A stretch of DNA of 64,000 bases from Actinomadura graeca (GCF_019175365.1 NZ_CP059572.1:8880774-8944773); one strand, 5' to 3'. Shown: positions 36,932-46,219, counted from the first letter of the stretch. Notes: generated by a model not told the origin, from the sequence alone. Made by a program: numbers and translations.

Positions 36932-39088
36932 GTGGAGATCGTCTCACAACAGCCGCTGACCAGCGGGTTCGTCACGGCCGGGGGCGTACGGGTGACCCGT
37001 ACCGCCACGCCGGTCGATCCCGAGCGCAAGTCCGCCGTGCTCAACGCGCTCGTGGCCGCCGTGGCGGAGCGGCGCGGCGGGGTGCTCAGCTCGGGCATGG
37101 AGTACCCCGGCCGCTACAGCCGCTGGCACATGGCCTACGTCGATCCCTGCCTGGAGATCGTCGCCCGCGGCCGGACGGTCGCGGTGCGCGCGCTCAACGG
37201 GCGCGGCGAGGTCCTGCTGCCCGCCCTCGCCCCCGCGCTGCGGGAGACCGGCGAGGTACGCGCGGACGCCCCCGGGCTCGTCGAGGTGTTCGTCCCGCCC
37301 GCGCGGGGGTTCTTCCCCGAGGAGGAGCGCAGCCGCCAGCCGACGGTCTTCACCGCCCTGCGCGCCGTCGCGGGCGTGCTCGGCTGCGACGACCCCCATC
37401 TCGGCCTGTACGGGGCGTTCGGGTACGACCTGTCGCTCCAGTTCGAGCCGCTGCGGACCGGCCTGGAACGCCCGGCCGACCAGCGCGACCTCGTCCTGCA
37501 CCTCGCCGACGAGATGATCGTCGTGGACCGCAAGCGCGAGACCTCGCACCGCATGTCCTACGAGTTCGAGGTCGGCGGGGCGAGCACCGCCGGGCTGCCG
37601 CGCGCGACCGCGCCGACCCCCGCCGTCGTGGCCGCCGACCTGCCCGCGCAGCCCGTCCCGGGCGTGTACGCGCAGATGGTGCGCGACGCCAAGGAGAGGT
37701 TCGTCCGGGGCGACCTGTTCGAGGTGACGCCCGGGCACGCCATGTACGGGCGGTGCGACGCGCCCGCGGTCTTCTTCGAGCGGCTCCGCGAGACCAACCC
37801 GGCGCCGTACGAGTTCATGTTCAACCTGGGAGACGGCGAGTACCTCGTGGGCGCCTCGCCGGAGATGTTCGTCCGGGTGGCGGGCGACCGGGTCGAGACG
37901 TGCCCGATCGCGGGCACCATCCGGCGCGGCGCGGACGCCCTGGAGGACGCCGAGCAGATCCGCACGATCCTCTCGTCCGCGAAGGACGAGTCGGAGCTGA
38001 CCATGTGCACCGACGTGGACCGCAACGACAAGTCGCGGATCTGCGTGCCGGGCAGCGTGCGGGTCCTCGGCCGCCGGCAGATCGAGCTGTACTCGCGGCT
38101 GATCCACACCGTCGACCACATCGAGGGGCGGCTGCGGCCGGGCTTCGACGCGCTCGACGCGTTCCTCACCCACATGTGGGCGGTCACCGTCACCGGCGCG
38201 CCGAAGACGTGGGCGATGCAGTTCATCGAGGACCACGAGGACTCCCCGCGGCGCTGGTACGGCGGCGCGGTCGGCTTCGTCGGCTTCGACGGGTCCATGA
38301 ACACGGGGCTGACGCTGCGCACCGCCCAGATCCGCGACGGCGTCGCGACCGTCCGCGCCGGGGCGACGCTGCTGTACGACTCCGACCCCGAGGAGGAGGA
38401 GCGCGAGACGCACCTGAAGGCCAGCGCCCTGCTGGAGGCGCTCGCCGCGTCCCAGGAGCAGGCCGCCCCCGCGGACGGGGGCACGGCGGCGCGGCCCGCG
38501 GGACCCGGTGACGGCCTGAAGGTCGTGCTGGTCGACCACGAGGACTCCTTCGTCAACACCCTCGCCGACTACTTCCGGCAGCAGGGCGCCGAGGTCGTCA
38601 CGCTCCGGCACGGGTTCCCCACCCGGATGCTGGACGAGCACGCCCCCGACCTGGTCGTCCTGTCGCCCGGCCCGGGCCGCCCCGAGGACTTCGACACCGG
38701 CGCCCTGCTGGACGCCCTGGACGAGCGGGACCTGCCGGTCTTCGGGGTCTGCCTCGGGCTGCAGGCGATGGTGGAGCACGCGGGCGGCGGGCTCGCGCTG
38801 CTGCCCGAGCCCTCGCACGGCAAGCCCGGGCAGGTCAAGGTGACCGGCGGCGGCCTGTTCGAGGGGCTCCCGGACGAGTTCACCGCGGCCCGCTACCACT
38901 CCCTGCACGCCACGCCCGACCGTGTGGAGGGCTTCCAGGTGACGGCCCTCACCGGCGACGTGGTCATGGCGATCGAGGATCCGCGGCGCAGGCGGTGGGC
39001 CGTCCAGTTCCACCCCGAGTCGATCCTGACGGCGGCGGGCGAGGCCGGGCACCGGATCGTGGCGAACGTGCTGCGCCTCTGCCGGTGA
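36932..39088 (+). CDS. trpE: Anthranilate synthase, fused TrpE-TrpG
   Basis: A 718-residue bifunctional enzyme making anthranilate from chorismate and glutamine, the first committed step of tryptophan synthesis. GTG 36932 follows GACGAGGGG. The chorismate-binding part covers about residues 1-500 (GGVLSSGMEYPGRYSRWHMAYVDPCLEI, DLFEVTPGHAMYGRC, VTVTGAPKTWAMQFIED). After a short Ala/Gly linker the glutamine amidotransferase begins (KVVLVDHEDSFVNTLADYF), with nucleophile in FGVCLGLQAM and His/Glu in VQFHPESILT. The fused form is known from rhizobia and some actinomycetes. The upstream leader and terminator show control by tryptophan supply. No other trp gene is adjacent. Confidence 0.95.
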   Translation: MEIVSQQPLTSGFVTAGGVRVTRTATPVDPERKSAVLNALVAAVAERRGGVLSSGMEYPGRYSRWHMAYVDPCLEIVARGRTVAVRALNGRGEVLLPALAPALRETGEVRADAPGLVEVFVPPARGFFPEEERSRQPTVFTALRAVAGVLGCDDPHLGLYGAFGYDLSLQFEPLRTGLERPADQRDLVLHLADEMIVVDRKRETSHRMSYEFEVGGASTAGLPRATAPTPAVVAADLPAQPVPGVYAQMVRDAKERFVRGDLFEVTPGHAMYGRCDAPAVFFERLRETNPAPYEFMFNLGDGEYLVGASPEMFVRVAGDRVETCPIAGTIRRGADALEDAEQIRTILSSAKDESELTMCTDVDRNDKSRICVPGSVRVLGRRQIELYSRLIHTVDHIEGRLRPGFDALDAFLTHMWAVTVTGAPKTWAMQFIEDHEDSPRRWYGGAVGFVGFDGSMNTGLTLRTAQIRDGVATVRAGATLLYDSDPEEEERETHLKASALLEALAASQEQAAPADGGTAARPAGPGDGLKVVLVDHEDSFVNTLADYFRQQGAEVVTLRHGFPTRMLDEHAPDLVVLSPGPGRPEDFDTGALLDALDERDLPVFGVCLGLQAMVEHAGGGLALLPEPSHGKPGQVKVTGGGLFEGLPDEFTAARYHSLHATPDRVEGFQVTALTGDVVMAIEDPRRRRWAVQFHPESILTAAGEAGHRIVANVLRLCR

Positions 39089-39354
39089 CGCCGGAGCCCC
39101 GCGGAGGGGGCGGCCGTCTACTCCTGGAGCATGATTGCGGAGGCTCCCAAATGGTCCTGAGGTCCCTGTCGCGGAGGCCGCGGGGGCGGGAGACTCGGTG
39201 ACGGCACGAATGCCACGTTTCCGTGACACGTGTTCGGCCGCGGTTATCCCGGCGGAGGGGGGAGGCGTCCCCCCTCCGCATCCGAAACCCTATTTTCGGA
39301 CATCCGTAGAGCGTTGGGTGTTTTGACTGGATTGTCGTGGGGATCCCGCCTGCC
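39089..39354. other. Intergenic region after trpEG
   Basis: Apart from the two hairpins at 39252-39300 no gene is seen. The AT-richer stretch 39300-39345 (GTTGGGTGTTTTGACTGGAT) probably holds the promoter of the small membrane protein gene at 39355. Confidence 0.45.
39252..39279 (+). terminator. Hairpin terminator after trpEG
   Basis: A perfect 12-bp stem (GCGGAGGGGGGA at 39252-39263, TCCCCCCTCCGC at 39268-39279) closes on a 4-nt GGCG loop. A second small hairpin, TCCGAAA/TTTCGGA (39281-39287 and 39294-39300), follows immediately. Confidence 0.65.
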
Positions 39355-39501
39355 ATGATGACAATCCTCTGGCTCATCGCGGTGATCCTGGTCATCGCCG
39401 GTATCTACGTGATCCTCGCCCGGCGCGACCTCATCTGGGGCATCGTCCTCATCGTCGTCGGCCTCCTCGTGGGCCCCGGCGGCGTGAGCATCTTCACCTA
39501 G
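39355..39501 (+). CDS. GPGG-motif small membrane protein
   Basis: A 48-residue protein, MMTILWLIAVILVIAGIYVI, then ARRDLIWGIVLIVVGLLVGPGG and VSIFT. It has two transmembrane helices joined by a short positive loop and ends with the GPGG signature that names this actinobacterial family. The function is unknown. The gene stands alone between trpEG and an SDR gene. Confidence 0.85.
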   Translation: MMTILWLIAVILVIAGIYVILARRDLIWGIVLIVVGLLVGPGGVSIFT

Positions 39502-39555
39502 ACCGGAAAACCGCCGGAACGCTGACGTGCCCTGTCAGGTTTCGGTGCCAGCATC

Positions 39556-40479
39556 GTGTCCATGAGCCGTGCACTGACAGGAAAGATCGCATTGGTCGCG
39601 GGGGCCACACGGGGCGCGGGCCGCGGCATCGCCGTGGCGCTGGGCGCCGAGGGCGCGACCGTGTACTGCACGGGGCGGTCCACCCGGTCGCGACGATCGG
39701 AGATGGACCGCCCCGAGACCATCGAGGAGACGGCGGAGCTGGTGTCGGCCGCGGGCGGCGAGGGGATCGCCGTCCCGGCCGACCACCTCGACCCCCTCCA
39801 GGTCGAGGCGCTCGTCCGGCGCGTCGACGACGAACAGGGGCGGCTGGACGTCCTGGTCAACGACATCTGGGGCGGCGACCGCCTCTTCGAGTTCGGCAGG
39901 ACGCTGTGGGAGCAGTCGCTGGAGGACGGCCTGCGCATGCTCAGGCTGGGCATCGACACCCACGCCATCACCAGCCACTACGCCCTGCCGCTGCTGATCC
40001 GCGAGCAGGGCGGCCTGGTCGTTGAGATGACCGACGGTACCGCCGAGTACAACGCGGCGTACCGCAAGGACGTGGGCTTCTTCTACGACCTGTGCAAGAG
40101 CGCCGTCATCCGGATGGCGCTCGCCCAGTCCGAGGAGATCGCGCCCTACGGGGCGACGGCCCTGGCGCTGACCCCGGGCTGGCTGCGCTCGGAGGCGATG
40201 CTCGACAACTACGGCGTCACCGAGGAGAACTGGCGGGACGCCACGCGGAAGGCCCCGCATTTCGCGATCTCCGAGTCGCCGGTGTTCGTCGGGCGCGCGG
40301 TCGCCGCCCTCGCCGCCGACCCGGACCGGGCGCGCTGGAACGGGGCGTCGCTGTCCAGCGGCGGCCTGGCCCAGGTGTACGGCTTCACCGACGCCGACGG
40401 GAGCCGTCCCGACGCCTGGCGCTACATCGTCGAGGTCGAGGGCGCGGGTCTCCCCGCCGACGTCACCGGTTACCGGTAG
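39556..40479 (+). CDS. Short-chain dehydrogenase/reductase
   Basis: A 307-residue SDR starting at GTG 39556 or ATG 39562. The cofactor motif is GATRGAGRGIAVALG (about residue 16). The catalytic Tyr/Lys are probably in the FFYDLCKSAV segment, YDLCK fitting YxxxK. NDIWGGDRLFEFGRTLWEQ replaces the usual NNAG, a variant seen in a subgroup of longer SDRs. The C-terminal 60 residues extend beyond the classical fold. The substrate is unknown. It is convergent with the 2-methylisoborneol genes. Confidence 0.85.
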   Translation: MSMSRALTGKIALVAGATRGAGRGIAVALGAEGATVYCTGRSTRSRRSEMDRPETIEETAELVSAAGGEGIAVPADHLDPLQVEALVRRVDDEQGRLDVLVNDIWGGDRLFEFGRTLWEQSLEDGLRMLRLGIDTHAITSHYALPLLIREQGGLVVEMTDGTAEYNAAYRKDVGFFYDLCKSAVIRMALAQSEEIAPYGATALALTPGWLRSEAMLDNYGVTEENWRDATRKAPHFAISESPVFVGRAVAALAADPDRARWNGASLSSGGLAQVYGFTDADGSRPDAWRYIVEVEGAGLPADVTGYR

Positions 40480-40509
40480 GGGGCGCCGGCGGGGACCGCC
40501 GGTCGGCCG

Positions 40510-41679
40510 CTACCCGTAGCGGGGGTTGGTGGCGTGCCATTCGACGCCGCCGCCCATCCACGCCCGCAGGCCGCGCAGGAACCGCTGGAGTTCGGGGGAC
40601 GGGATCCCGGTGAGCTCCCTGTGTCCTTCCTCGAAGGCGCGCACCAGGTCGTTGTGCAGGCCGACGGTGATCTCCGCCGCCTCCTCGACGGAGCAGTCCC
40701 GGTCCTCGGCGATCAGCAGGACCAGGTTGCAGACCGGGTTCTCGTCGGCGGCGTCCTTGGTCACCGAGTGCAGGTCGTTGACGATCACGCTGGCGGTGCC
40801 CGCCTGGAACGCGGCGCGGCGCACGCGCGGCTCGTAGTAGAGGTTGGCCGGCACCTCGTAGCCGCCGACGACGTCGATGAGGGTCATGGACGTGTAGAAG
40901 CTGTCGTGCTGGCGCGCCGCCAGGTACTTCCAGGCGGGCGGGTAGTGGCCGGAACTGCGCCACCCCGCGTAGGCGGTCCAGCTCACGAACATCGCGAAGG
41001 TCGAGTAGTTGATCCGCTGGACCTGGGCCGGGGTGGCGTGCCGGGTCAGGTGGGCGACGGCCGTGTCCAGCATCCGGAGCACCAGGTCGTCGCCCAGCGC
41101 CTCCCGCAGCGGAGGGGTGAGGTCCCCCGTGGCGGGGACCGGGTCCATGGCCGCCATCGCCAGTGAGAGGCGCTCGGGGAGCCGCGCGAGCACGGCGCCG
41201 AGGGCGGTGTCGTCGGCGTAGTAGTCGTCGGCCGCCCACCATCCGGTGTTCATCTGCGCGGCGACCAGGAGGGCGTCGGGATCGTCGGTGTCGGGGTGGG
41301 CGAGGGTGACCAGCCGCCCGAACGCGGCCTGTCCCAGCGCCTCGACCTCGTCCTCGCTGGACCCGCAGTCCCGTGCCCAGCCGGCCAGCCGCGCCTCCAC
41401 CTCCTCGGCGAGGGCGTCGTCGATCCGCTCGGGGACCGGGCAGTACAGCGGCGAGTGCGAGCCGTCCCCCCACGGTCTCTCGATGTAGGCCGGGCCCCCC
41501 GGCGGGAGCCCGGCGTGCGGTCCGGCCTCGCGGCTGGGGCGGGCGGAGGCCAGCAGCGCCGGCAGCCACGCCGCCGCCGTCCCCGGCCCGGAGGGCAGCC
41601 CCCGCCATGCGGCCGCGGGCGGGGAGGGCGCCCGGCGACCGTCCGCGGGTCCGCACGGCTGGTGGTGTCTCGCGCGCAT
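40510..41679 (-). CDS. tpc: 2-Methylisoborneol synthase (class I terpene cyclase)
   Basis: A 389-residue cyclase. The metal-binding motif is WWAADDYYADD (about residue 155), the NSE-type triad is VNDLHSVTKD and the C-terminal pair is NPRY. The 75-residue N-terminus is Pro/Ala/Gly-rich and disordered, as in characterised 2-MIB synthases. It converts 2-methyl-GPP to 2-methylisoborneol, an earthy volatile. The gene lies 52 bp downstream of a GPP 2-C-methyltransferase gene, the enzyme that makes its substrate. The cyclic-nucleotide-binding/encapsulin gene normally alongside is not here. Acidic third residue of the triad is Asp rather than Glu. Confidence 0.88.
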   Translation of the reverse strand: MRARHHQPCGPADGRRAPSPPAAAWRGLPSGPGTAAAWLPALLASARPSREAGPHAGLPPGGPAYIERPWGDGSHSPLYCPVPERIDDALAEEVEARLAGWARDCGSSEDEVEALGQAAFGRLVTLAHPDTDDPDALLVAAQMNTGWWAADDYYADDTALGAVLARLPERLSLAMAAMDPVPATGDLTPPLREALGDDLVLRMLDTAVAHLTRHATPAQVQRINYSTFAMFVSWTAYAGWRSSGHYPPAWKYLAARQHDSFYTSMTLIDVVGGYEVPANLYYEPRVRRAAFQAGTASVIVNDLHSVTKDAADENPVCNLVLLIAEDRDCSVEEAAEITVGLHNDLVRAFEEGHRELTGIPSPELQRFLRGLRAWMGGGVEWHATNPRYG

Positions 41680-41731
41680 CGTCTTCACCTGTCCTCGGGT
41701 ACGCGGTCGCCGTCGTCGGGGTGATGCCGGT

Positions 41732-42586
41732 TCAGACGCGGTCGGCGGCGATGAGCAGGTACTGGAAGCTGCCGTCGTGGTAGGCCTCCAGGAACGCGTC
41801 CTCGATGCCGGTGGCGACCGACGACGTCCGGCGCAGCTCCCAGTACGGGATCGTGGCGGCGGTGAGGTCGATGACGGAGACGGGCACCAGCCGGTTGGCG
41901 GCCATGGCGCGGAAGTAGCCGCTGCGCGGATGGATGTCGCACACGTAGTGGGCGTTGATGCTGGAGACGGCCTTGGAGGGCAGCCCGTACACGTCGTTGT
42001 AGCAGCCGGTGATGGTGACGTACCTCCCGCCGCGCGCGAGCAGCCGGGAGTGCGCCGCGAACAGGTCGTCCAGGACGACGTACATCGTCGACTCGTTGTT
42101 CCAGACGGCCTGGAAGGCGCCCGCCTCGAAGCCGGTGTCGAGCATGTTCTTGAGGTGGAAGCGGACCTCCCCGGCGACGCCGCGCTCGGCGGCCTGGCCG
42201 TTGGCGAAGTCGACCTGCGCCCTTGAGATGGAGACCCCGTCGACACGGCAGCCGAAGGCGGTGTTCGCCATGAAGCTCGTCCCGCCCCGTCCCGACCCGG
42301 CGTCCAGCACCCGGTCGCCGGCGCCGAGGTCGCCGAGGTTGTCGAGCAGCAGCCGGGCCTGCGCGTTCTCCAGCCGGTGCAGCTCGGCGATGACCGCCTC
42401 CTCGCGCCCCGCCTCGCCGGCGGCATCGATGGCGGACCGGTCGACCTCGCCGATGCCGTAGTGGTGGTGGTAGATCCCTGACACGTCGCCCAACCGCAGG
42501 TTGACCGGATTGCGTTCGGCGTTCCAGTAGCTGGCGACGTCGTGCTGGTAGTCGCTGGCGTGCCGGTAGTCGCTGGCGATGGTCAT
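41732..42586 (-). CDS. mtf: Geranyl diphosphate 2-C-methyltransferase
   Basis: A 284-residue SAM-dependent enzyme; ATG 42586 follows AAGGGACGAG. SAM-binding motif I is VLDAGSGRGGTSFMA (about residue 90). The N-terminal VASYWNAERNPVNLRLGDVSGIYHHHYGIGEVD and ITGCYNDVYGLPS are characteristic of GPPMT proteins. It methylates C2 of geranyl diphosphate to give 2-methyl-GPP for the downstream cyclase. Together the two genes are sufficient for 2-methylisoborneol formation from GPP. Confidence 0.9.
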   Translation of the reverse strand: MTIASDYRHASDYQHDVASYWNAERNPVNLRLGDVSGIYHHHYGIGEVDRSAIDAAGEAGREEAVIAELHRLENAQARLLLDNLGDLGAGDRVLDAGSGRGGTSFMANTAFGCRVDGVSISRAQVDFANGQAAERGVAGEVRFHLKNMLDTGFEAGAFQAVWNNESTMYVVLDDLFAAHSRLLARGGRYVTITGCYNDVYGLPSKAVSSINAHYVCDIHPRSGYFRAMAANRLVPVSVIDLTAATIPYWELRRTSSVATGIEDAFLEAYHDGSFQYLLIAADRV

Positions 42587-42794
42587 GGCTCGTCCCTTCG
42601 GGATAACAGGGGGTCGCGCGGCGGCGGGATCGCGGCACCCGTCCACGTCTCGCTGCGTTGCGTCACGAAGCGGACACTAGCGGTCAGGTTCCTGTGGCGT
42701 GAAGGGGAGCATCGAACACAGAAGCTGCACGCACGGTTGAGCACAATGTGACTGCGGGGACAGTCTGACCCCAACGGCCTGCGAGGGACGCCGC

Positions 42795-43757
42795 TTACTG
42801 ATAGAGGCCGGCGAGGCGGACGGCGGCGTCCTTCATGCGGTCGCGCAGGCCCGCCGGCTCCAGCACCTCGGCCTCCGGGCCGAGCCGCAGCAGCTGCGAA
42901 TAGGCGACGTTCTCCGATTCGACGGGCAGGGTGGTCACCGCCCATCCCCGCCCGTCCGGCGGCGCGGCGGCCTCGGCCGCACGCTCGGCCGCGTACGGCT
43001 CGACGGCCCAGCGCAGCGCCCGCATCCCGGCGGGACTGAGCCGGACGACGACCTCCTCCCGCAGCATCGAGCGCAGGAACGCCGCGGCCTGCTCCCGCCA
43101 GTACCCGGCGAGGTCGAACGCCTGGTCCCGGTCGAACGCCGTCCCGGCGGGCCGCACCGACACCACACGCCCCACCCGGTAGGTCCGCGGCGTCCCGTCC
43201 ACCCGCGCGACCAGGTACCAGGTCCCGTTCTTCAGGACGAGCCCGTACGGCTCGGCGGTGCGGGTCACCTCCGTGTCCTTGCGGTAGCGCAGCTCGACGA
43301 CCTCGTCCTCCCAGACGGCCCTGGCCAGCTCGCGCAGCAGCGGAGGCGGCTCGGCGTCGCCGAACCAGCCCGGCGCGTCCAGGTGGAACCGCTGGCCCGC
43401 CCGCGCGGGAGCGTCCCGCAGCGACGTCGGCAGCGCCGCGAGCACCTTCAGCTCGGCGGCGGCGACCGCGTCGGCGAGGCCCATGTCCCCGGCCGGGCCC
43501 GGCAGCCCCGACAGGAACAGCGCCTCGGCCTCCTCGCGGGTGAGCCCCGTCAGCCGCGTCCGGTATCCGCCGAGCAGCCGGTAACCGCCGTTGCGCCCCT
43601 GGTCGGCGTACACCGGCACCCCGGCCGCCGACAGCGCCTCCACGTCGCGGTAGACGGTGCGCGGCGAGACCTCCAGTTCCCGTGCCAGCTCGCCCGCCGT
43701 CATCGTCTCCCGGGACTGCAGCAGCAGGAGCAATGAAATCAACCGAGAAGCCCTCAC
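42795..43757 (-). CDS. YafY/PafC-type WYL-domain transcriptional regulator
   Basis: A 320-residue regulator. The N-terminal HTH_11 unit is ISLLLLLQSRETMTAGELARELEVSPRTVYRDVEAL. The WYL domain begins at VELRYRKDTEVTRTAEPYGLVLKNGTWYLVA, with a C-terminal WCX-type extension. WYL proteins often sense nucleic-acid or nucleotide ligands and control stress or defence genes. It is divergent from the adenosine deaminase (110 bp apart), so it may control that gene. It is also upstream of the MIB operon but separated by 208 bp. Confidence 0.9.
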   Translation of the reverse strand: MRASRLISLLLLLQSRETMTAGELARELEVSPRTVYRDVEALSAAGVPVYADQGRNGGYRLLGGYRTRLTGLTREEAEALFLSGLPGPAGDMGLADAVAAAELKVLAALPTSLRDAPARAGQRFHLDAPGWFGDAEPPPLLRELARAVWEDEVVELRYRKDTEVTRTAEPYGLVLKNGTWYLVARVDGTPRTYRVGRVVSVRPAGTAFDRDQAFDLAGYWREQAAAFLRSMLREEVVVRLSPAGMRALRWAVEPYAAERAAEAAAPPDGRGWAVTTLPVESENVAYSQLLRLGPEAEVLEPAGLRDRMKDAAVRLAGLYQ

Positions 43758-43867
43758 TGTCCCATTTTCACATTGGCGGCCGGGTTCGAGGCCGTTCCTG
43801 ACAGCTTCGTGTGAGGTTCCCCGGTTTCTCCTGTCGGTCCTGTCACGGGGGCTGTTACGTTCGCGGC

Positions 43868-44905
43868 GTGCCGACCGAGACCCCCTCCATCGAGGCGTTC
43901 ATCGACGCCCTGCCGAAAGCCGAGCTGCACGTCCACCTCGTGGGCTCGGCGTCCGTCCCGACCGTCCTGGAGCTCGCCCGCCGCCACCCCGGCGGCCCCG
44001 TCCCCGTGGACGAGCGCGAGCTGCGCGCCTTCTACGGGTTCCGTGACTTCCCGCACTTCGCCGAGGTCTACGAGTCGGTGTCCGCGCTCGTCCGGACCCC
44101 CGAGGACGTGGCGACCCTCGTGCTGGGCACCGCGCGTGACCTCGCCGCGCAGAACGTCCGCTACGTCGAGCTGACCGTCACCCCCTACACCCACCGGCGG
44201 GCCGGGATGCCGATGCCGGCGATCACCGAGGCGCTCGACCTGGCCGTCCGGGAGGCGCGGGCGCGGCACGGCGTCCGTGTCGCCTACATCTTCGACATCC
44301 CGGCGGAGTTCGGCGCCGAGGGCGCCCGCGGGACCCTCGACCACGCCCTCGCGCATCCGCCGGAGGCGCTGGTCGGGTTCGGGCTCGCGGGCATCGAGCA
44401 GTGCCGCCCGCCGCACCGCGACGTGTTCCGCGACGCGTTCGCCGCGGCGCGCGCCGCCGGGCTGCGCAGCCTCCCGCACGGCGGCGAGATGACCGGCCCC
44501 GAGACGATCTGGGAGGTCGTCGAGGGGCTCGGCGCCGAGCGGATCGGGCACGGCATCAGCTGCCTGGACGACCCGCGCCTCGTCGCCCACCTGCGCGAGA
44601 CCCAGATCCCGCTGGAGGTGTGCCCCACGTCCAACGTGTGCACCGGCCAGGTCGCCGGGCTGTCCGCGCACCCGCTGCCGCGGATGCTGGAGGAGGGGCT
44701 CTTCGTCACCCTCAACAGCGACGACCCGCCCATGTTCGACACGACGCTCACCGGCGAGTACCGCGTGGCCGCCGAGGTCTTCGGACTCGATCGCGCCGCG
44801 CTCGCCGCCCTCGCCCGCAACGCGGTGACGGCCTCGTCCCTGGACGGCCCGGACCGTCGGGCGATCATCGAGGAGATCGACGCCGTGGCGGCCGCGGCCG
44901 CCTAG
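43868..44905 (+). CDS. Adenosine deaminase family protein
   Basis: A 345-residue amidohydrolase starting at GTG 43868. The zinc ligands are in ELHVHLVGSAS (H21, H23) and in the LPHGGEMTG segment, which also holds the catalytic Glu. RIGHGISCLDD and TLNSDDPPMFDTTL provide the remaining His and Asp. It hydrolyses the 6-amino group of adenosine or a related base such as 6-amino-6-deoxyfutalosine in menaquinone synthesis; sequence alone does not settle which. No menaquinone gene is nearby. It overlaps the stop of the convergent DUF1266 gene by 4 bp. Confidence 0.87.
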   Translation: MPTETPSIEAFIDALPKAELHVHLVGSASVPTVLELARRHPGGPVPVDERELRAFYGFRDFPHFAEVYESVSALVRTPEDVATLVLGTARDLAAQNVRYVELTVTPYTHRRAGMPMPAITEALDLAVREARARHGVRVAYIFDIPAEFGAEGARGTLDHALAHPPEALVGFGLAGIEQCRPPHRDVFRDAFAAARAAGLRSLPHGGEMTGPETIWEVVEGLGAERIGHGISCLDDPRLVAHLRETQIPLEVCPTSNVCTGQVAGLSAHPLPRMLEEGLFVTLNSDDPPMFDTTLTGEYRVAAEVFGLDRAALAALARNAVTASSLDGPDRRAIIEEIDAVAAAAA

Positions 44906-46134
44906 CCCCAGGTCATGCGGCGCCAAGGGCTGGACGGGTCGCCGGCGAGGATCCGGTGGCCGGTGAGGGAGCGCTCGTACCACTCGCCGAACTCGCCGTC
45001 GTCGAAGCGGAGCATCCGGCCGAGGACGTACCCGGCGGAGAACGACTCCCACGAGGGATAGACCTGGTGGGCGCGGTGACCGGCCGTCAGCACGCACTTC
45101 TCGGCCTCCTCCGCGTCGCAGTGGCCGGCGTTCAGGCCCCAGCGGGCCATGTTCACCGCGCGCCCGAAGTCGTAGCCGTAGACGCTCTTGACCACGCCGT
45201 CCGGGGGGAGCAGGCCGTCGGCGCGGAACCGCGACTCGTACCGCAGGATGGTCTCCGACAGCGCGGTGACCTCGCGGACGGTCTCCTCGGAGACGTCGCG
45301 CTCGCGGCACCACCCGGCGATCGCCTCGCGCCAGACGCGGGGACCTGTGCCGCGGCCGCGCCGGTCGAGGACCATCTGGATGGCGGGATCGCAGTTGCGG
45401 GCCTCCAGCAGCCGGTCCATCGCCTCGCGCCAGCTCGCGGGGTCGGTGATGCCCCAGTCGCGTTCGAGGAGGGTCCGGTCGTCGCCGTCGTGGGCGAGGG
45501 TGTTCCAGGCGACGCTGTTCCCGACGGCCAGGTGCGCGCCGACCGCGAGCGCCGCCGCGAGGCGCCCCCACGGGGCGCCGCCGGGGTCGGTGACGAGGAT
45601 GTCGTGGTCGCGGTCGGGGCGCCGCTCGGCGTCGGCGAGCATCTCCGAAACCCGCCGGAACCCGTCGCCGCCCTGCGGCATCTGCGCCAGCAGCTCGCGC
45701 AGCGGCCGCAGCGCCCCGCGCGGCCCCGCGTCCTCGACGATGAGACGGGCCGCGTGGACGCCCGCGGTCTCGGCGCGCCGGTGGTCGTGCAGCGAGCCGT
45801 ACCCGGTCATCGCGGCCCAGGCGCGGCGGGCCGCCTCACCGGTCCGTCCCGCGGCGGCCAGCACGTGGGCGGCCTGGGCGTCCAGCCCCGCGCGGACCTC
45901 GCCGGGCATCGACGCGGCGGCCCGCTCGGCGGTGTCGAGGACGCGCTGCGCCGCGCCGGTGTCCCCGGCGTCGGCGAGCGCGCGGGCGTGCCGGGCGCGC
46001 ACCGCGACCGCGGACGGCCAGTCGCCGTGCGCCTCCATCCGCGCGGCGGCGTCGGCGTAGACGGCGGCGGCCTGCCCGGGCCGCCCCTGCCGCTCGAACT
46101 TCCTGGCCCGGTCGAGCATGGCCTGCAACGTCAT
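44902..46134 (-). CDS. TPR-like repeat protein with C-terminal DUF1266 domain
   Basis: A 410-residue cytoplasmic protein. The first 170 residues are Ala-rich helical repeats of TPR type (FERQGRPGQAAAVYADAAARM, HARALADAGDTGAAQRVLD, HVLAAAGRTGEAARRAW). The C-terminal 230 residues match DUF1266 (ERDWGITDPASWREAMDRLLE, YDFGRAVNMARWGLNAGHCDAEEA). The function of DUF1266 is unknown. It is convergent with the adenosine deaminase and downstream of the beta-helix gene. Confidence 0.8.
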   Translation of the reverse strand: MTLQAMLDRARKFERQGRPGQAAAVYADAAARMEAHGDWPSAVAVRARHARALADAGDTGAAQRVLDTAERAAASMPGEVRAGLDAQAAHVLAAAGRTGEAARRAWAAMTGYGSLHDHRRAETAGVHAARLIVEDAGPRGALRPLRELLAQMPQGGDGFRRVSEMLADAERRPDRDHDILVTDPGGAPWGRLAAALAVGAHLAVGNSVAWNTLAHDGDDRTLLERDWGITDPASWREAMDRLLEARNCDPAIQMVLDRRGRGTGPRVWREAIAGWCRERDVSEETVREVTALSETILRYESRFRADGLLPPDGVVKSVYGYDFGRAVNMARWGLNAGHCDAEEAEKCVLTAGHRAHQVYPSWESFSAGYVLGRMLRFDDGEFGEWYERSLTGHRILAGDPSSPWRRMTWG

Positions 46135-46219
46135 GGTTCCCTCCGGGAGGAACCGTACCGTTCCAGGCGATCTTGCCGCTCGGCCTTCGGAGCGCCGCCC
46201 CGGCCTCCCGCCGGACGGG

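Noticed and set aside
41680..42426. N-terminal extension of the 2-MIB synthase frame over the methyltransferase gene
   Set aside because: The extension overlaps a gene with intact SAM motifs in another frame; ATG 41679 gives the expected cyclase length.
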